From assembly GCF_013004065.1 (NCBI RefSeq), contig NZ_CP053084.1:2852001-2916000 (forward strand): 64,000 bases of DNA. The letters are read 5' to 3'. A model generated the notes under the pieces. It saw only the letters and a list, made by a program, of their open reading frames with translations. It was not told the DNA's origin and did no database searches. Source of the DNA: Limnobacter sp. SAORIC-580. Its GTDB lineage: Bacteria > Pseudomonadota > Gammaproteobacteria > Burkholderiales > Burkholderiaceae_B. Below, piece after piece: positions 26,847 through 35,616 of the stretch. The stretch's first letter is position 1, and every line of letters starts with the position of its first letter. The translations under genes were made by a program, and so were the position numbers.

Positions 26847-28639
26847 AATGCCACCCCCAGCGCGAAGTGAATTCTTAAATTGTCCTGGTCAGCGGCTTTG
26901 GCCACATCGAAAGCAATAGGACCGGCAGGCGTTTTGTATCGAACCCCCACGCCAATTGCTGGTTTGGGATCAAAGTCGCTCCAGTTGTCTGATACATCAC
27001 CCACGTCCGTAAAAACTGCGGCGCCAAGCGGCCCCCCATCAAACCAGCGTGTGTACTCCAGGCTACCGATCATCACGCGACGACCGCCCACCAAAACCCC
27101 CTGATCAATAACACCTAGGTCAAGAAAGTCGAATCCGCGCAGGCTGTTGGTGCCCCCGGCGCGAAAGAGGTAATCCTGTGGAATATCCCGGCGTGCACTG
27201 GCCACCACCGTACCAGCCTCGAATCGGGCAGAAAATAAATTCTCCCGGGACGGTGACCAAAATTTTTGTACTCGCCCGTACAAACGCACAAAATCCTGAT
27301 CGGAGGCAAACTGTTCTGCAGCAACAGCCAGTTGACCAAAGGCAATATATCCTTCAGAGGGATTCAATCGGTCGTCAACAGCATTTCTTGTCCAGGATGA
27401 ACTTGCAACCAGCGCCTGGGTTTGTCCAAAATTGATGCCAAGCGCCCTTCGCTCTTCCAGCTGAAAATTCAGACCCAAACGGTAATCATTGATGCCTTTG
27501 TTGAACTCCCTGATCACGCCCACAGAAGAGCGATCCACTTCAAGGTTCGATATTTCCTGATGATCAATTGCAACCCCAACCGAATCGGTAATGCCGCGGG
27601 TTGACGGGGGAAGAAATACATCGGCATAAGCCGATTGACGCTTTTGCTCAACCCGAACACCAGTGACAAGTGAATAAGCCCGATCAAACAAGTTATTGAA
27701 TTGATAAGTAGCCTCGGTCCGAAACCCGGTGTTGGAGCTGTAACCTGCACCCAACCCCAGACGCTTGCTGTCACTTTCCATCACCGTGACTTCGATTGGA
27801 ACATTCACGGGCTGTCGGTCATCTGCGTCAATTTTCACGTCCACAGCTGAGAAGTAGGTTGTTCCTTGAAGATCCGCCAGCAAAGTCAACAGCCGTTCCT
27901 GTTCATATCGATCGCCAGGACGAATGGTGTTGTAACGTGAAACCAGGTCTTTGGGGTATTTGTTCAGGCCTTCTATTTGCAACTCGCCAAAAGTAAACAC
28001 AGGGCCACTGTCGTAAACCACGCGCAATGCAACTGTGTTTTTCTCGGGGTCGACATCGGCAACGCTTTCTGAAAGAGTTGCCGCAGCGAAATCTTTGGCC
28101 AGCATGTCTCGCAAAAGACTGTCTTTGCTGGCACTCCAATCCGCTTGATTAAAGGGTTGACCAACCCCCAACAGCCACAAGGTTTTCAGCCGCTCACGGC
28201 GCTGCGCAAATTCATCCTGGTTGATTTCGCCATCGAATTCAATATCCACCGAGACAATTTTACTTTGCACCCCCGGCTCGATTTTGATGTTCAGCGGTGG
28301 CGCCACATCCTCAGGAACTGTTTCATCAACAATTCGCTGAATGGAGGGGGAAAAATAACCTTCAGTACCCAAGGCATCTCGAATGGCGGGCCGCAATCTC
28401 CTGAAGAGTTGCCATGCATCCCCGTTGTCATTCACCTGTGCAGTCAAGCGAATTTGTCGCGTGGACTGCTCAATCAAATCGTTGAACTCAGAAGCAGTTT
28501 GATAATTCACAATCGGTGGATCAAACTCGGTCACCGTGTCTTGAGCGTAAACCAAGCCAATGGGTAGGCCTATTGCACAGCAAGTGGCACAAAGCCAGCG
28601 AACAGCCCTGCTTTTGTGGTTAGCCAAAAACTTCTTCAT
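26843..28639 (-). CDS. tamA: Translocation and assembly module subunit TamA (Omp85 family)
   Basis: 598-aa outer-membrane protein. A signal peptide (cleavage near LVYAQD) is followed by POTRA domains to about residue 275 (FGELQIEGLNKYP in the last one) and a 16-strand Omp85 barrel with the lid-loop motif RAGGTNSLRGF near residue 490 and a final FDVAKAADQDNLRIHFALGVAF ending in Phe. TamA works with TamB in assembling outer-membrane proteins. AGGAAAGC precedes the ATG. First gene of the operon; the divergent Ser-Asp repeat gene begins 517 bp away. Confidence 0.93.
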   Translation of the reverse strand: MKKFLANHKSRAVRWLCATCCAIGLPIGLVYAQDTVTEFDPPIVNYQTASEFNDLIEQSTRQIRLTAQVNDNGDAWQLFRRLRPAIRDALGTEGYFSPSIQRIVDETVPEDVAPPLNIKIEPGVQSKIVSVDIEFDGEINQDEFAQRRERLKTLWLLGVGQPFNQADWSASKDSLLRDMLAKDFAAATLSESVADVDPEKNTVALRVVYDSGPVFTFGELQIEGLNKYPKDLVSRYNTIRPGDRYEQERLLTLLADLQGTTYFSAVDVKIDADDRQPVNVPIEVTVMESDSKRLGLGAGYSSNTGFRTEATYQFNNLFDRAYSLVTGVRVEQKRQSAYADVFLPPSTRGITDSVGVAIDHQEISNLEVDRSSVGVIREFNKGINDYRLGLNFQLEERRALGINFGQTQALVASSSWTRNAVDDRLNPSEGYIAFGQLAVAAEQFASDQDFVRLYGRVQKFWSPSRENLFSARFEAGTVVASARRDIPQDYLFRAGGTNSLRGFDFLDLGVIDQGVLVGGRRVMIGSLEYTRWFDGGPLGAAVFTDVGDVSDNWSDFDPKPAIGVGVRYKTPAGPIAFDVAKAADQDNLRIHFALGVAF

Positions 28640-29155
28640 GCTTTCCTGAATGGATTAATCGATTCTCCCTAGATTGACACTTTGACACCCCGGCAAGACA
28701 TCGTGAATTGGTCAAGCCCAAATTGCCAATAAAAATACACAAATTTACCCTGAGGCCGACTCAATCTCATTGAAAGTCAGGCGGGGGTTCAAAAACTACA
28801 ATCTCTCATCCGAATATTTACGGGGAACCCCCCACCAAAATGGGTCCCCCAAGGAGACAAGCGCAAGGAAAAAAATCTCTGTTATATGACATGAATTTGA
28901 CATCCAGCAACTGCAAACCAAGGCAATACATTGGACCAATTATTGCAATAAACAACCACAGAACCATCGCCAATAAACAATCAATTCTCAATTATTTAAT
29001 TTCTATTTAACAATTGTATTTGTCTTTCCCGGCGAACGAAAATTAATCATGCAGATATTTGTATTTTCCTGAATCCGATTGAATCGGCTGTGAGTAAAAC
29101 GCTTATAGCAGTGGATTTGCCTACGAAACTCTCTAGCCCCAAGGAAATGTGAATC
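28640..29155. promoter_or_regulatory. 516-bp divergent intergenic region between tamA and the Ser-Asp repeat gene
   Basis: Mostly AT-rich and without a convincing gene. It holds an inverted repeat GGGGGTTC (28783-28790) with GAACCCCC (28825-28832), overlapping alternative pairings with downstream C-runs, two copies of CAATAAACAA (28946-28955 and 28971-28980), a strongly AT-rich stretch (about 28980-29060), and the palindrome and promoter candidate at 29075-29108. A 39-codon frame (28891-29010) lacks a placed ribosome binding site and is not called. Confidence 0.6.
29075..29108 (+). promoter_or_regulatory. Candidate promoter and palindromic operator of the Ser-Asp repeat gene
   Basis: CCGATTGAATCGG (29075-29087) is a perfect palindrome with a 1-bp centre. 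It overlaps a possible -35 TTGAAT (29079-29084), followed 18 bp later by TTATAG (29103-29108). A regulator bound to the palindrome would block or assist this promoter. The RBS AAGGAAA lies at 29139-29145. Confidence 0.4.
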
Positions 29156-32100
29156 ATGGAAAACGCCAACCCCGACGTGGGAATAATTAAATCGCCAGCC
29201 GGTCTTCAGGTAGAACGCGGCGGCAAGATCGTTGAGCTAAGTCAGGGCGATGCCTTGAAGTGGAATGACGTTGTAACCAACACTGGCACCCAGACCGTAG
29301 AAGTATTAATGCCTGCGGTGTCCGCCGGACATGGTGACACGCTGCTGCAACTTGCACCCAACGCGTCAGCCAAGCTGGAACAGATTACTTCCACCGTTGC
29401 GGATGGTGCAACCCGAACAGAGGTTGTCGCGCTGAGCGAAGGCGTGGAGTTGTACGACATTGACAATGATGTCAGTTCAGCAATCCTGACCCCATACGAA
29501 GGGACAATGTCAGGCTTGGTTGGTGCCGGTCTGTTGGCCGGCGGTAGCGCTGGCGCCGGTGTAGGCGCAGCTATTGGTGGCGCCGCCCTCGGTGCAATCG
29601 CGCTAAGCGACGACGGTGACGACACAGTAACTACAGTTGACCCAAGCGACGACAGCGATTCCGACTCCGACAGCGATTCCGACTCCGACAGCGATTCCGA
29701 CTCTGACAGCGATTCTGATTCCGACTCTGACAGCGATTCCGACTCCGACAGCGATTCTGACTCCGACAGCGATTCCGACTCCGACAGCGATTCCGACTCC
29801 GACAGCGATTCCGACTCCGACAGCGATTCTGACTCCGACAGCGATTCCGACTCCGACAGCGATTCTGACTCCGACAGCGATTCCGACTCCGACAGCGATT
29901 CCGACTCCGACAGCGATTCTGACTCCGACAGCGATTCTGACTCCGACAGCGATTCTGACTCCGACAGCGATTCTGACTCCGACAGCGATGCAGAAGGCGA
30001 CACCTCTGGCCTGATCGGCGGTATCGAGTCACTGAACGATGGCTTGGAACAAACTCCGCTTGCGCCAATCACTGCCGTGACAGGCGCGGTGGCTGATGGT
30101 CTTGCCACAGTATCGGATGGCATCGCGGGTGTGTCTGACCAAGACCCCACCGGCGTCGCCAACCTGCTGGCTGAAACAGTGGGCCAACCGCAAGAAGGCT
30201 ACACCAACGAGCAGGAAGGCCTTGCCGGTACGGTAAGCAACCTTTCTCAAGGTTTGGCTGAAGGCGCAGAGCCAACACCACTGGATCCACTTGTTGATCC
30301 CTTGGCGCAAACTTTGGGCTACAGCGAGAACGAGCCCGCCGCGCAGGAAGGTGTAATTTCGGCAGCAGCAGCTAACCCACGTGCTAGAAACAAAGGGGAA
30401 GTGGACGGCGTAGCCAAAGGCTTGACGAAAGCTGGTAACGTCCTCGCATCAGACGAGAGCCCATTGAGCCCATTGACTGCGGGCATCTTGGCTCCAGTCG
30501 TAGGCACCAAGGAAGACAACACCGGCTCACCCGGCGTACCTGGTACCTTGCAAGATGTGGCTGAAGGTCTGACTGACCTGACCAACCCGAACGGCGCATT
30601 CGCTCCTTTGGCACCACTGACAAGTGGCCTGGCCTTTGTAGTTGCAGGCGGTGAAGACCCAACGGGTGGACAGCTTCCTGAGCAACTCACAGGCGGACTC
30701 GCCGGTGGTGTGGCTCTTCTAGGCGAGCAAATAACCGACAATGCCGCAACGGCGGGCCCAGGTGAACCACTGGTTGAAACTGTGGGCAACCTGCTCGGTG
30801 GCGAGCGCGCAGAAGATGACGGCGGCGAACCCGGTGAAGGTGAGGAACCCGGAGAAGGCGGCACAACTGGCACTCCACTGGACGTGATCCTTGATCCGAT
30901 CGCTGAAGCAATTGGCGGCGGTGCTCCATCACTGCCGGGCTTGCCTGGCGGCGGTGAAGGTGGCATTCCAGAAACACCACTATCACCCCTGACAGACGCG
31001 TTGATGGAAAATGCGGACCCCGCTGTTTTTGCTGAGAACTTGGCAGGTGTGATCGAAGACATCGGCACCAACACACCTCTTGAGGCGGTGACCGAGCCTT
31101 TGGTTGAAGCACTACGTTCGGGTGGTCTTCCAGACATGGGTGGTGGTGACGACGGCGAAGAGCCAGAAGAACCGAACCCAACAGCTGGTCCGATCGAAAG
31201 CGCCGCTCGCCAATTTGTGGATGCAGCGCCGATCGAGATGATTCCGGCAATTGGTCAGCCAATTGAAGATGGCATCATCACTGGCGCCATGACACTGGAC
31301 GGCCTGCTGGCCGGTGGTATCCCCGGCGCACCTGCACTCCCAGGCTTGCCTGGCGGTGACGAAGGCGAACCAGGCGAAGGCCCAACCGGAACACCTCTGG
31401 ATGCAGTATTGGCTCCATTGGCCGACTTGGCTGGTGGCGGTTTGCCAGAAATCCCAGGTTTGCCTGGCGGTGACGAAGGCGAACCAGGCGAAGGCCCAAC
31501 CGGAACACCTCTAGATGCAGTATTGGCTCCATTGGCCGACTTGGCTGGCGGCGGTTTGCCAGAAATCCCAGGTTTGCCTGGCGGTGACACCGGTGGCGAG
31601 ACACCAGCACCTAATCCAGAAGCCGGTCCGATTGAAAGCGCAGCCCAGCAGTTCGTGGACGTTGCTCCAATCGAGATGATCCCAACCATTGGTCAGCCAA
31701 TTGAAGATGGCATCATCACTGGTGCTGCTGCACTGGACGGCCTGCTGGCTGGCGGAATCCCCGGCGCACCTGCACTCCCAGGCTTGCCTGGTGGTGGCGA
31801 AGGCGAACCAGGCGAAGGCCCAACCGGAACACCTCTGGATGCAGTATTGGCTCCATTGGCCGACTTGGCTGGTGGCGGTTTGCCAGAAATCCCAGGCTTG
31901 CCTGGCGGTGACACCGGTGGCGAGACACCAGCACCTAATCCAGAAGCCGGTCCGATTGAAAGCGCAGCCCAGCAGTTCGTGGACGTTGCTCCAATCGAGA
32001 TGATCCCAACCATTGGTCAGCCAATTGAAGATGGCATCATCACTGGTGCTGCTGCACTGGACGGCCTGCTGGCTGGCGGAATCCCGGGCGGTGACGCAGG

Positions 32101-32221
32101 TCTGCCTATCCCGACGGATCCGTCTGCACTGACAGATCTGTTGGGTGGCACAGGCTCTCCATTGGGCTCACTGCCCGGTGCAGACGATCTGCCAACAATC
32201 CCTGGTCTGCCCACTGCATAA
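29156..32221 (+). CDS. Ser-Asp repeat protein with LapA/FecR-like N-terminal module and Gly/Pro-rich repeats
   Basis: 1021-aa very acidic protein. Residues 1-125 resemble the retention-type module of LapA/BapA adhesins and FecR-like domains ([19 protein letters not shown], then VEVLMPA and [15 protein letters not shown]). A Gly/Ala-rich hydrophobic stretch follows ([20 protein letters not shown], about 121-145). Residues 167-278 are 56 uninterrupted Ser-Asp dipeptides. The rest is built of related modules with [19 protein letters not shown] and IPGLPGG, including 108-aa units that are almost identical. There is no Sec signal peptide, no RTX repeats and no LPXTG. The neighbouring TamAB and GtfA/SdgB-like genes suggest a glycosylated surface or biofilm protein. 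I infer this; no close family is recognised. Confidence 0.8.
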   Translation: MENANPDVGIIKSPAGLQVERGGKIVELSQGDALKWNDVVTNTGTQTVEVLMPAVSAGHGDTLLQLAPNASAKLEQITSTVADGATRTEVVALSEGVELYDIDNDVSSAILTPYEGTMSGLVGAGLLAGGSAGAGVGAAIGGAALGAIALSDDGDDTVTTVDPSDDSDSDSDSDSDSDSDSDSDSDSDSDSDSDSDSDSDSDSDSDSDSDSDSDSDSDSDSDSDSDSDSDSDSDSDSDSDSDSDSDSDSDSDSDSDSDSDSDSDSDSDSDSDSDSDSDAEGDTSGLIGGIESLNDGLEQTPLAPITAVTGAVADGLATVSDGIAGVSDQDPTGVANLLAETVGQPQEGYTNEQEGLAGTVSNLSQGLAEGAEPTPLDPLVDPLAQTLGYSENEPAAQEGVISAAAANPRARNKGEVDGVAKGLTKAGNVLASDESPLSPLTAGILAPVVGTKEDNTGSPGVPGTLQDVAEGLTDLTNPNGAFAPLAPLTSGLAFVVAGGEDPTGGQLPEQLTGGLAGGVALLGEQITDNAATAGPGEPLVETVGNLLGGERAEDDGGEPGEGEEPGEGGTTGTPLDVILDPIAEAIGGGAPSLPGLPGGGEGGIPETPLSPLTDALMENADPAVFAENLAGVIEDIGTNTPLEAVTEPLVEALRSGGLPDMGGGDDGEEPEEPNPTAGPIESAARQFVDAAPIEMIPAIGQPIEDGIITGAMTLDGLLAGGIPGAPALPGLPGGDEGEPGEGPTGTPLDAVLAPLADLAGGGLPEIPGLPGGDEGEPGEGPTGTPLDAVLAPLADLAGGGLPEIPGLPGGDTGGETPAPNPEAGPIESAAQQFVDVAPIEMIPTIGQPIEDGIITGAAALDGLLAGGIPGAPALPGLPGGGEGEPGEGPTGTPLDAVLAPLADLAGGGLPEIPGLPGGDTGGETPAPNPEAGPIESAAQQFVDVAPIEMIPTIGQPIEDGIITGAAALDGLLAGGIPGGDAGLPIPTDPSALTDLLGGTGSPLGSLPGADDLPTIPGLPTA
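29654..29989 (+). repeat. 18-bp minisatellite encoding (Ser-Asp)56
   Basis: 336 bp made of about 18.7 copies of an 18-bp unit (AGCGATTCCGACTCCGAC and TCT/TCC variants), each coding for three Ser-Asp dipeptides. Because the unit is a multiple of three, slippage changes stalk length without breaking the frame. All other frames are open here too, which creates false reading frames on both strands. Confidence 0.95.
31183..32095 (+). repeat. Long in-frame tandem repeats in the C-terminal half of the Ser-Asp repeat protein
   Basis: Three units begin at about 31183, 31621 and 31945. The second and third are spaced 324 bp (108 aa) apart and are nearly identical at DNA level. The first is 438 bp long because it contains an extra copy of a 114-bp sub-unit coding for [20 protein letters not shown] and its continuation. 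The near-identity suggests recent duplication or gene conversion. Confidence 0.85.
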
Positions 32222-32240
32222 TCTGCAATGACCCAAGAAA

Positions 32241-32264
32241 AACCCCTCCTCGGAGGGGTTTTTT
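32241..32264 (+). terminator. Intrinsic terminator after the Ser-Asp repeat gene
   Basis: AACCCCTCC (32241-32249) pairs with GGAGGGGTT (32252-32260) and runs into a T-tract. It separates the two paralogous genes into different transcription units, at least in part. Confidence 0.9.
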
Positions 32265-32335
32265 ATTTGAATCCAAATCCCGGTTCAGTGCAGTAAAAAT
32301 AATAACTTTACCGACAACCCAACGGATATCACCTT

Positions 32336-33175
32336 ATGAGCACGGCACCTCAAATCGGCACCATTGCCTCAAAAACCGACAAGCTATTGGTTCAGCGCCA
32401 AGGCGAGCAACTCACCTTGCGTCAAGGCGATGCAATTTTGGCCGGCGATGTTTTACAGAACAAAGATCTGGTCGCCGTGGACATTGAACTACCAGGGCAG
32501 GCCGCCGGCCAAGCCGACTCACTGGTGACCTTGGCGCCGGAATCAGCTGCTCAAATCGCCACAAACTCAGCCGCCGAAGGCGGCATGATTGAAGTGACCT
32601 CCTTGACAGAAGGCGTTGAACTTTTTGCGGTCAGTGAAGGCACTGATGGTGCCATCTTGCTCGCTGATGCCGGCACAGGCTTTAGTGGACTGGTTGGTGC
32701 AGGTCTGCTTTCCGCCGGCACTGCCGGTGGGGCCAGCGGAATTGCCACTGCGATCGGTGGCGGCGTGGGTGTGGCTGCACTTGCCGCCTCATCTGGCGAC
32801 GACACCAACGTAGAAGGTTCAGCCTTTACCGATGTACGCGTGGACAACGGCGATGAAACAACAGAACCTGTTGACGATCCCGAGAATCCCGACGAAAGCG
32901 AAAATCCCGAAGATCCGGAGAATCCGGAAGACCCTGAAGATCCAGTCGACAACCCGGAAGAACCCGAAGAACCAACAGATCCCGTAGACGAAGGAACCAC
33001 TGGCACGCCACTGGATGCTGTACTCGACCCCTTGGCCGATGCACTCGGAGGCACCCCCTTGTCGGTGATTTCCGATCCCTTGTTTGATGCCTTGGGGTCC
33101 CTCCCAATCGGCTCAGCACCCAACCCTGCAGATTCATTGCCACTGGACGCCGTCACAGGCAACTTGCCAATCTGA
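32336..33175 (+). CDS. Paralogue of the Ser-Asp repeat protein with a Glu/Pro/Asp-rich stalk
   Basis: 279-aa acidic protein with the same plan as the upstream gene product. LapA/FecR-like N-terminal module (LLVQRQGEQLTLRQGDAILAG, SLVTLAPESAAQIA), Gly/Ala-rich hydrophobic stretch (LVGAGLLSAGTAGGASGIA), then instead of Ser-Asp a stalk of Glu/Pro/Asp/Asn repeats (ENPEDPENPEDPEDP, about residues 183-222), and a C-terminal module [18 protein letters not shown] shared with the larger protein. No signal peptide is visible. Weak ribosome binding site. It has its own terminators on both sides, so it may be expressed separately. Function unknown; probably the same location or pathway as its paralogue. 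Confidence 0.78.
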   Translation: MSTAPQIGTIASKTDKLLVQRQGEQLTLRQGDAILAGDVLQNKDLVAVDIELPGQAAGQADSLVTLAPESAAQIATNSAAEGGMIEVTSLTEGVELFAVSEGTDGAILLADAGTGFSGLVGAGLLSAGTAGGASGIATAIGGGVGVAALAASSGDDTNVEGSAFTDVRVDNGDETTEPVDDPENPDESENPEDPENPEDPEDPVDNPEEPEEPTDPVDEGTTGTPLDAVLDPLADALGGTPLSVISDPLFDALGSLPIGSAPNPADSLPLDAVTGNLPI

Positions 33176-33192
33176 GTAAGAGTTTCTGACAT

Positions 33193-33221
33193 AAAAAAGG
33201 CCACCGAGGGTGGCCTTTTTT
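33193..33221. terminator. Bidirectional intrinsic terminator
   Basis: GGCCACC (33199-33205) pairs with GGTGGCC (33209-33215) around GAG, with an A-run before and a T-run after. It serves the repeat-protein paralogue on the plus strand and the ferredoxin reductase on the minus strand. Confidence 0.92.
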
Positions 33222-33258
33222 TATTCAATCCAAGCGAATCACCAATAACCTGTGCCAC

Positions 33259-34332
33259 TCATTCAAATTTGTCGTAACGAATGTTCTCAGCCTTCACACC
33301 CAACTTCGAAAACTTGGCAATTGCTGCATCAATCATCGCGGGCGGCCCACACAAGTAGGCCTGAACCTGCGGCCAATCCAACTCTAGCTTGTCCAGCTCA
33401 TCTGTCACGTAGCCACGCGCACCGTTCCAGCTTGAATTGGCGGGTTCCTCTGACAACACCTGCTTGAAGTTCAGTGAGCCTCGCCAGCCTTGCTGAATTC
33501 GACCTATTTCCTCATCGGCATACAAGTCGCGCTGGGTACGGGCACCAAACAGATAAACTGCGTCTCGAGTTTCGCCAGCCCACTTGGCCTGCTCCAGCAA
33601 ACTCAAAATAGGCGCCATGCCACTGCCACCGGCAACACACACAATCGGCGCTGGCTTCTCACCCTCAGCTGGGCGCAAATAAAAATCACCAAACGGCCCG
33701 CTCATGCTCAGCCGGGTTTCTCGCCGGTTGGCAGCAAACAGCCATTCAGTGAACTTGCCGCCGGGCACCTTTCGAACATGGAAAACAAGTTCATCGGCTT
33801 CCTGGCCTTTGGGTGCCATCGCAAAACTGTAGTTGCGCGACAAGCTGAATTCTTCAAGTCGAATTTCAGCATATTGACCCGCCTTGAATGGCATGGGGTC
33901 ATCCAGCGCCACACGCAATTCCACAATGTCGTGTGTCAAATCTTTTTGACCCACGATTGTTCCGCGGGTTTCCACCAAGCGGTCACCGCCAGAGGTTAAT
34001 TCCACTTCAATTTCAAGGTCGGTTTCCGGAATTGACTGACAGGCCAGAATCATCCCGGCTTTCAAGTCCTCGGCGCTCAGCACATAACTTGAATCAGTCA
34101 GTTCGCGCACTTTGCCGCTTTTCAGTTTGCACTTGCATTGGGTGCAACTGCCCACTCGGCAATTGTGCGGAAAACCCAAACCAGCGGACAAGGCCGAATT
34201 CAAAATGACTTTGCGGCCTTTCTCCACCTCGAAGCTTTGCCCACCCGGGGCCACACTCACCTTGTGCGTTACCTTGCCTTTTTTGCCAGCCGCTGCGCCA
34301 CCCTGCAATCCAAACCATTCAAGCAATTTCAT
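33259..34332 (-). CDS. Ferredoxin-NAD(P)H reductase with N-terminal 2Fe-2S domain (XylA/VanB-type)
   Basis: 357-aa electron-transfer protein. The N-terminal plant-type ferredoxin domain has the cluster cysteines in HNCRVGSCTQCKCKL (near residues 58-66) and LACQS (near 105). The FAD domain has RNYSFAMAP, and the pyridine-nucleotide domain VAGGSGMAPILSLLEQA. It should pass electrons from NAD(P)H through FAD and the iron-sulfur cluster to the hydroxylase encoded 12 bp upstream. That is the XylA arrangement of xylene monooxygenase rather than the rubredoxin chain usual for AlkB. AAGGGAG precedes the ATG. Confidence 0.9.
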   Translation of the reverse strand: MKLLEWFGLQGGAAAGKKGKVTHKVSVAPGGQSFEVEKGRKVILNSALSAGLGFPHNCRVGSCTQCKCKLKSGKVRELTDSSYVLSAEDLKAGMILACQSIPETDLEIEVELTSGGDRLVETRGTIVGQKDLTHDIVELRVALDDPMPFKAGQYAEIRLEEFSLSRNYSFAMAPKGQEADELVFHVRKVPGGKFTEWLFAANRRETRLSMSGPFGDFYLRPAEGEKPAPIVCVAGGSGMAPILSLLEQAKWAGETRDAVYLFGARTQRDLYADEEIGRIQQGWRGSLNFKQVLSEEPANSSWNGARGYVTDELDKLELDWPQVQAYLCGPPAMIDAAIAKFSKLGVKAENIRYDKFE

Positions 34333-34344
34333 GGTTATCTCCCT

Positions 34345-35547
34345 TTACGCAGCAGCGCGATTCAATTGTTGGCCAGTCTGCTGCCCCAACTGGGCAGATT
34401 TCAAACCTTTCATGCCGCTCTTCACGCTGGCCTCAATCGCCAGTTTTTTCTCTTCCGGCGTGGCAAAGGTTTCATCCCAATGGTTCAACAAAGGCGTCAT
34501 CACCTTCTTGTAAAGCGGGGGCACCAGGGCCAGCAAAATAGTGCCCAAATAGCCAGTTGGCAGCATGGGTGCATGGCGATAGCTGCGCAGGTTCCAGTAT
34601 TCCTGATCTGCCTCAGCATGGTGGTGCGAGTGGCGGGTCAGCGCGTACAACAAAGCAGTCGACACCGAAGCATTCGTGTTCCAGCTGTGGCGAGGTTCCA
34701 CCTTGTCTTCCGGACGACGAACAATGCCGTAATGCTCCATGTAGTTCACGATTTCAAGCAAGGTTTTACCACCCGCACTCATGATCCAGAACATCACCAC
34801 ACCCGCCCAGCCACCAATGTAGAACGAAGCAGCAAACAAGCTCAAGCTCATCAAATTGCCACGCATCATGCGACTGTGGATTGGGTTCCAGACTGACTGG
34901 TTGAACTTGGCCAAGCGCTGCTTCTCCAGCTTCCAGGCCGACTTGTAACCGCCAATGGTGCTTTTCAACACAAAGCCATACACATTCTCACCGCGCTGTG
35001 CAGTGGCAGGATCGGCTGGGGTACCCAGGTTTTTGTGATGCCCATACACATGCTCAATCGCAAAAGAAGCATCACAAGTAAACGCCAGCATCCAGCGACC
35101 CAAAATCATGTCGCGCATGCTGTAGGTGCGGTGGGTCAGTTCATGGCCCACGTTGGTGCCACCAGCACCAAACAAAAACGCACCAGCCACAGCACCCACA
35201 AACCATTGGTACCAGGTGGTATCCGCTTGCAACTGAAGGCGGTCATAGCCAAATGTGTTCAACATAAAAGCATCAATGCCCAAAACATCCACAGGGGCCA
35301 CCGCCCAGGTAAAGCAAAGTGTTACCCACATCAAAATGGGCAAAGTCAGCCACAGCATCAGGTTCAGAAAAAACTCGCCTTCCATGCGGGGCTCACTGCG
35401 ATCATCAGGCAGCAAAACATCGCCCAATGCCACAACAAGCACCAAAGCAGCAATGCCGGTGTACATCCATGCCCCGCCCTGCATCATGGCGTGCATCACA
35501 CCAATGGCAATCAGCGGAAAAGTGGTGAATTTAAGGTAATGCAACAT
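34345..35547 (-). CDS. alkB: AlkB-type membrane di-iron hydroxylase (alkane 1-monooxygenase family)
   Basis: 400-aa inner-membrane protein with about six hydrophobic segments and all the histidine boxes of the family: GHELTHRTYSMRD (near residue 135), EHVYGHHKNLGTP (near 168), NYMEHYGIVRR (near 268) and LTRHSHHHAEADQEYWNLR with SYRHAPMLPTGY (near 310). These ligate two irons that hydroxylate the terminal carbon of alkanes or related hydrocarbons. It is co-transcribed with the reductase gene and has a strong promoter whose spacer is an operator palindrome. Substrate range cannot be read; membrane-lipid-related or hydrocarbon substrates are both possible. Confidence 0.92.
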   Translation of the reverse strand: MLHYLKFTTFPLIAIGVMHAMMQGGAWMYTGIAALVLVVALGDVLLPDDRSEPRMEGEFFLNLMLWLTLPILMWVTLCFTWAVAPVDVLGIDAFMLNTFGYDRLQLQADTTWYQWFVGAVAGAFLFGAGGTNVGHELTHRTYSMRDMILGRWMLAFTCDASFAIEHVYGHHKNLGTPADPATAQRGENVYGFVLKSTIGGYKSAWKLEKQRLAKFNQSVWNPIHSRMMRGNLMSLSLFAASFYIGGWAGVVMFWIMSAGGKTLLEIVNYMEHYGIVRRPEDKVEPRHSWNTNASVSTALLYALTRHSHHHAEADQEYWNLRSYRHAPMLPTGYLGTILLALVPPLYKKVMTPLLNHWDETFATPEEKKLAIEASVKSGMKGLKSAQLGQQTGQQLNRAAA

Positions 35548-35616
35548 AGGTGGTCTCCCATTGATGAATGCCCAATAATTGTTATTGGAAGGGCAAGGTC
35601 TATCCCGATGAAAATC

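Noticed and set aside
28891..29010. 39-codon frame in the tamA/Ser-Asp intergenic region
   Set aside because: No ribosome binding site at the proper distance and AT-rich composition like the surrounding non-coding DNA.
29242..30162. Long frames on the minus strand and other plus frames across the Ser-Asp repeat (Ser-Glu, Arg-Cys-Arg and Pro-Thr repeats)
   Set aside because: Any 18-bp in-phase repeat without stops is open in all frames; these are by-products of the minisatellite.
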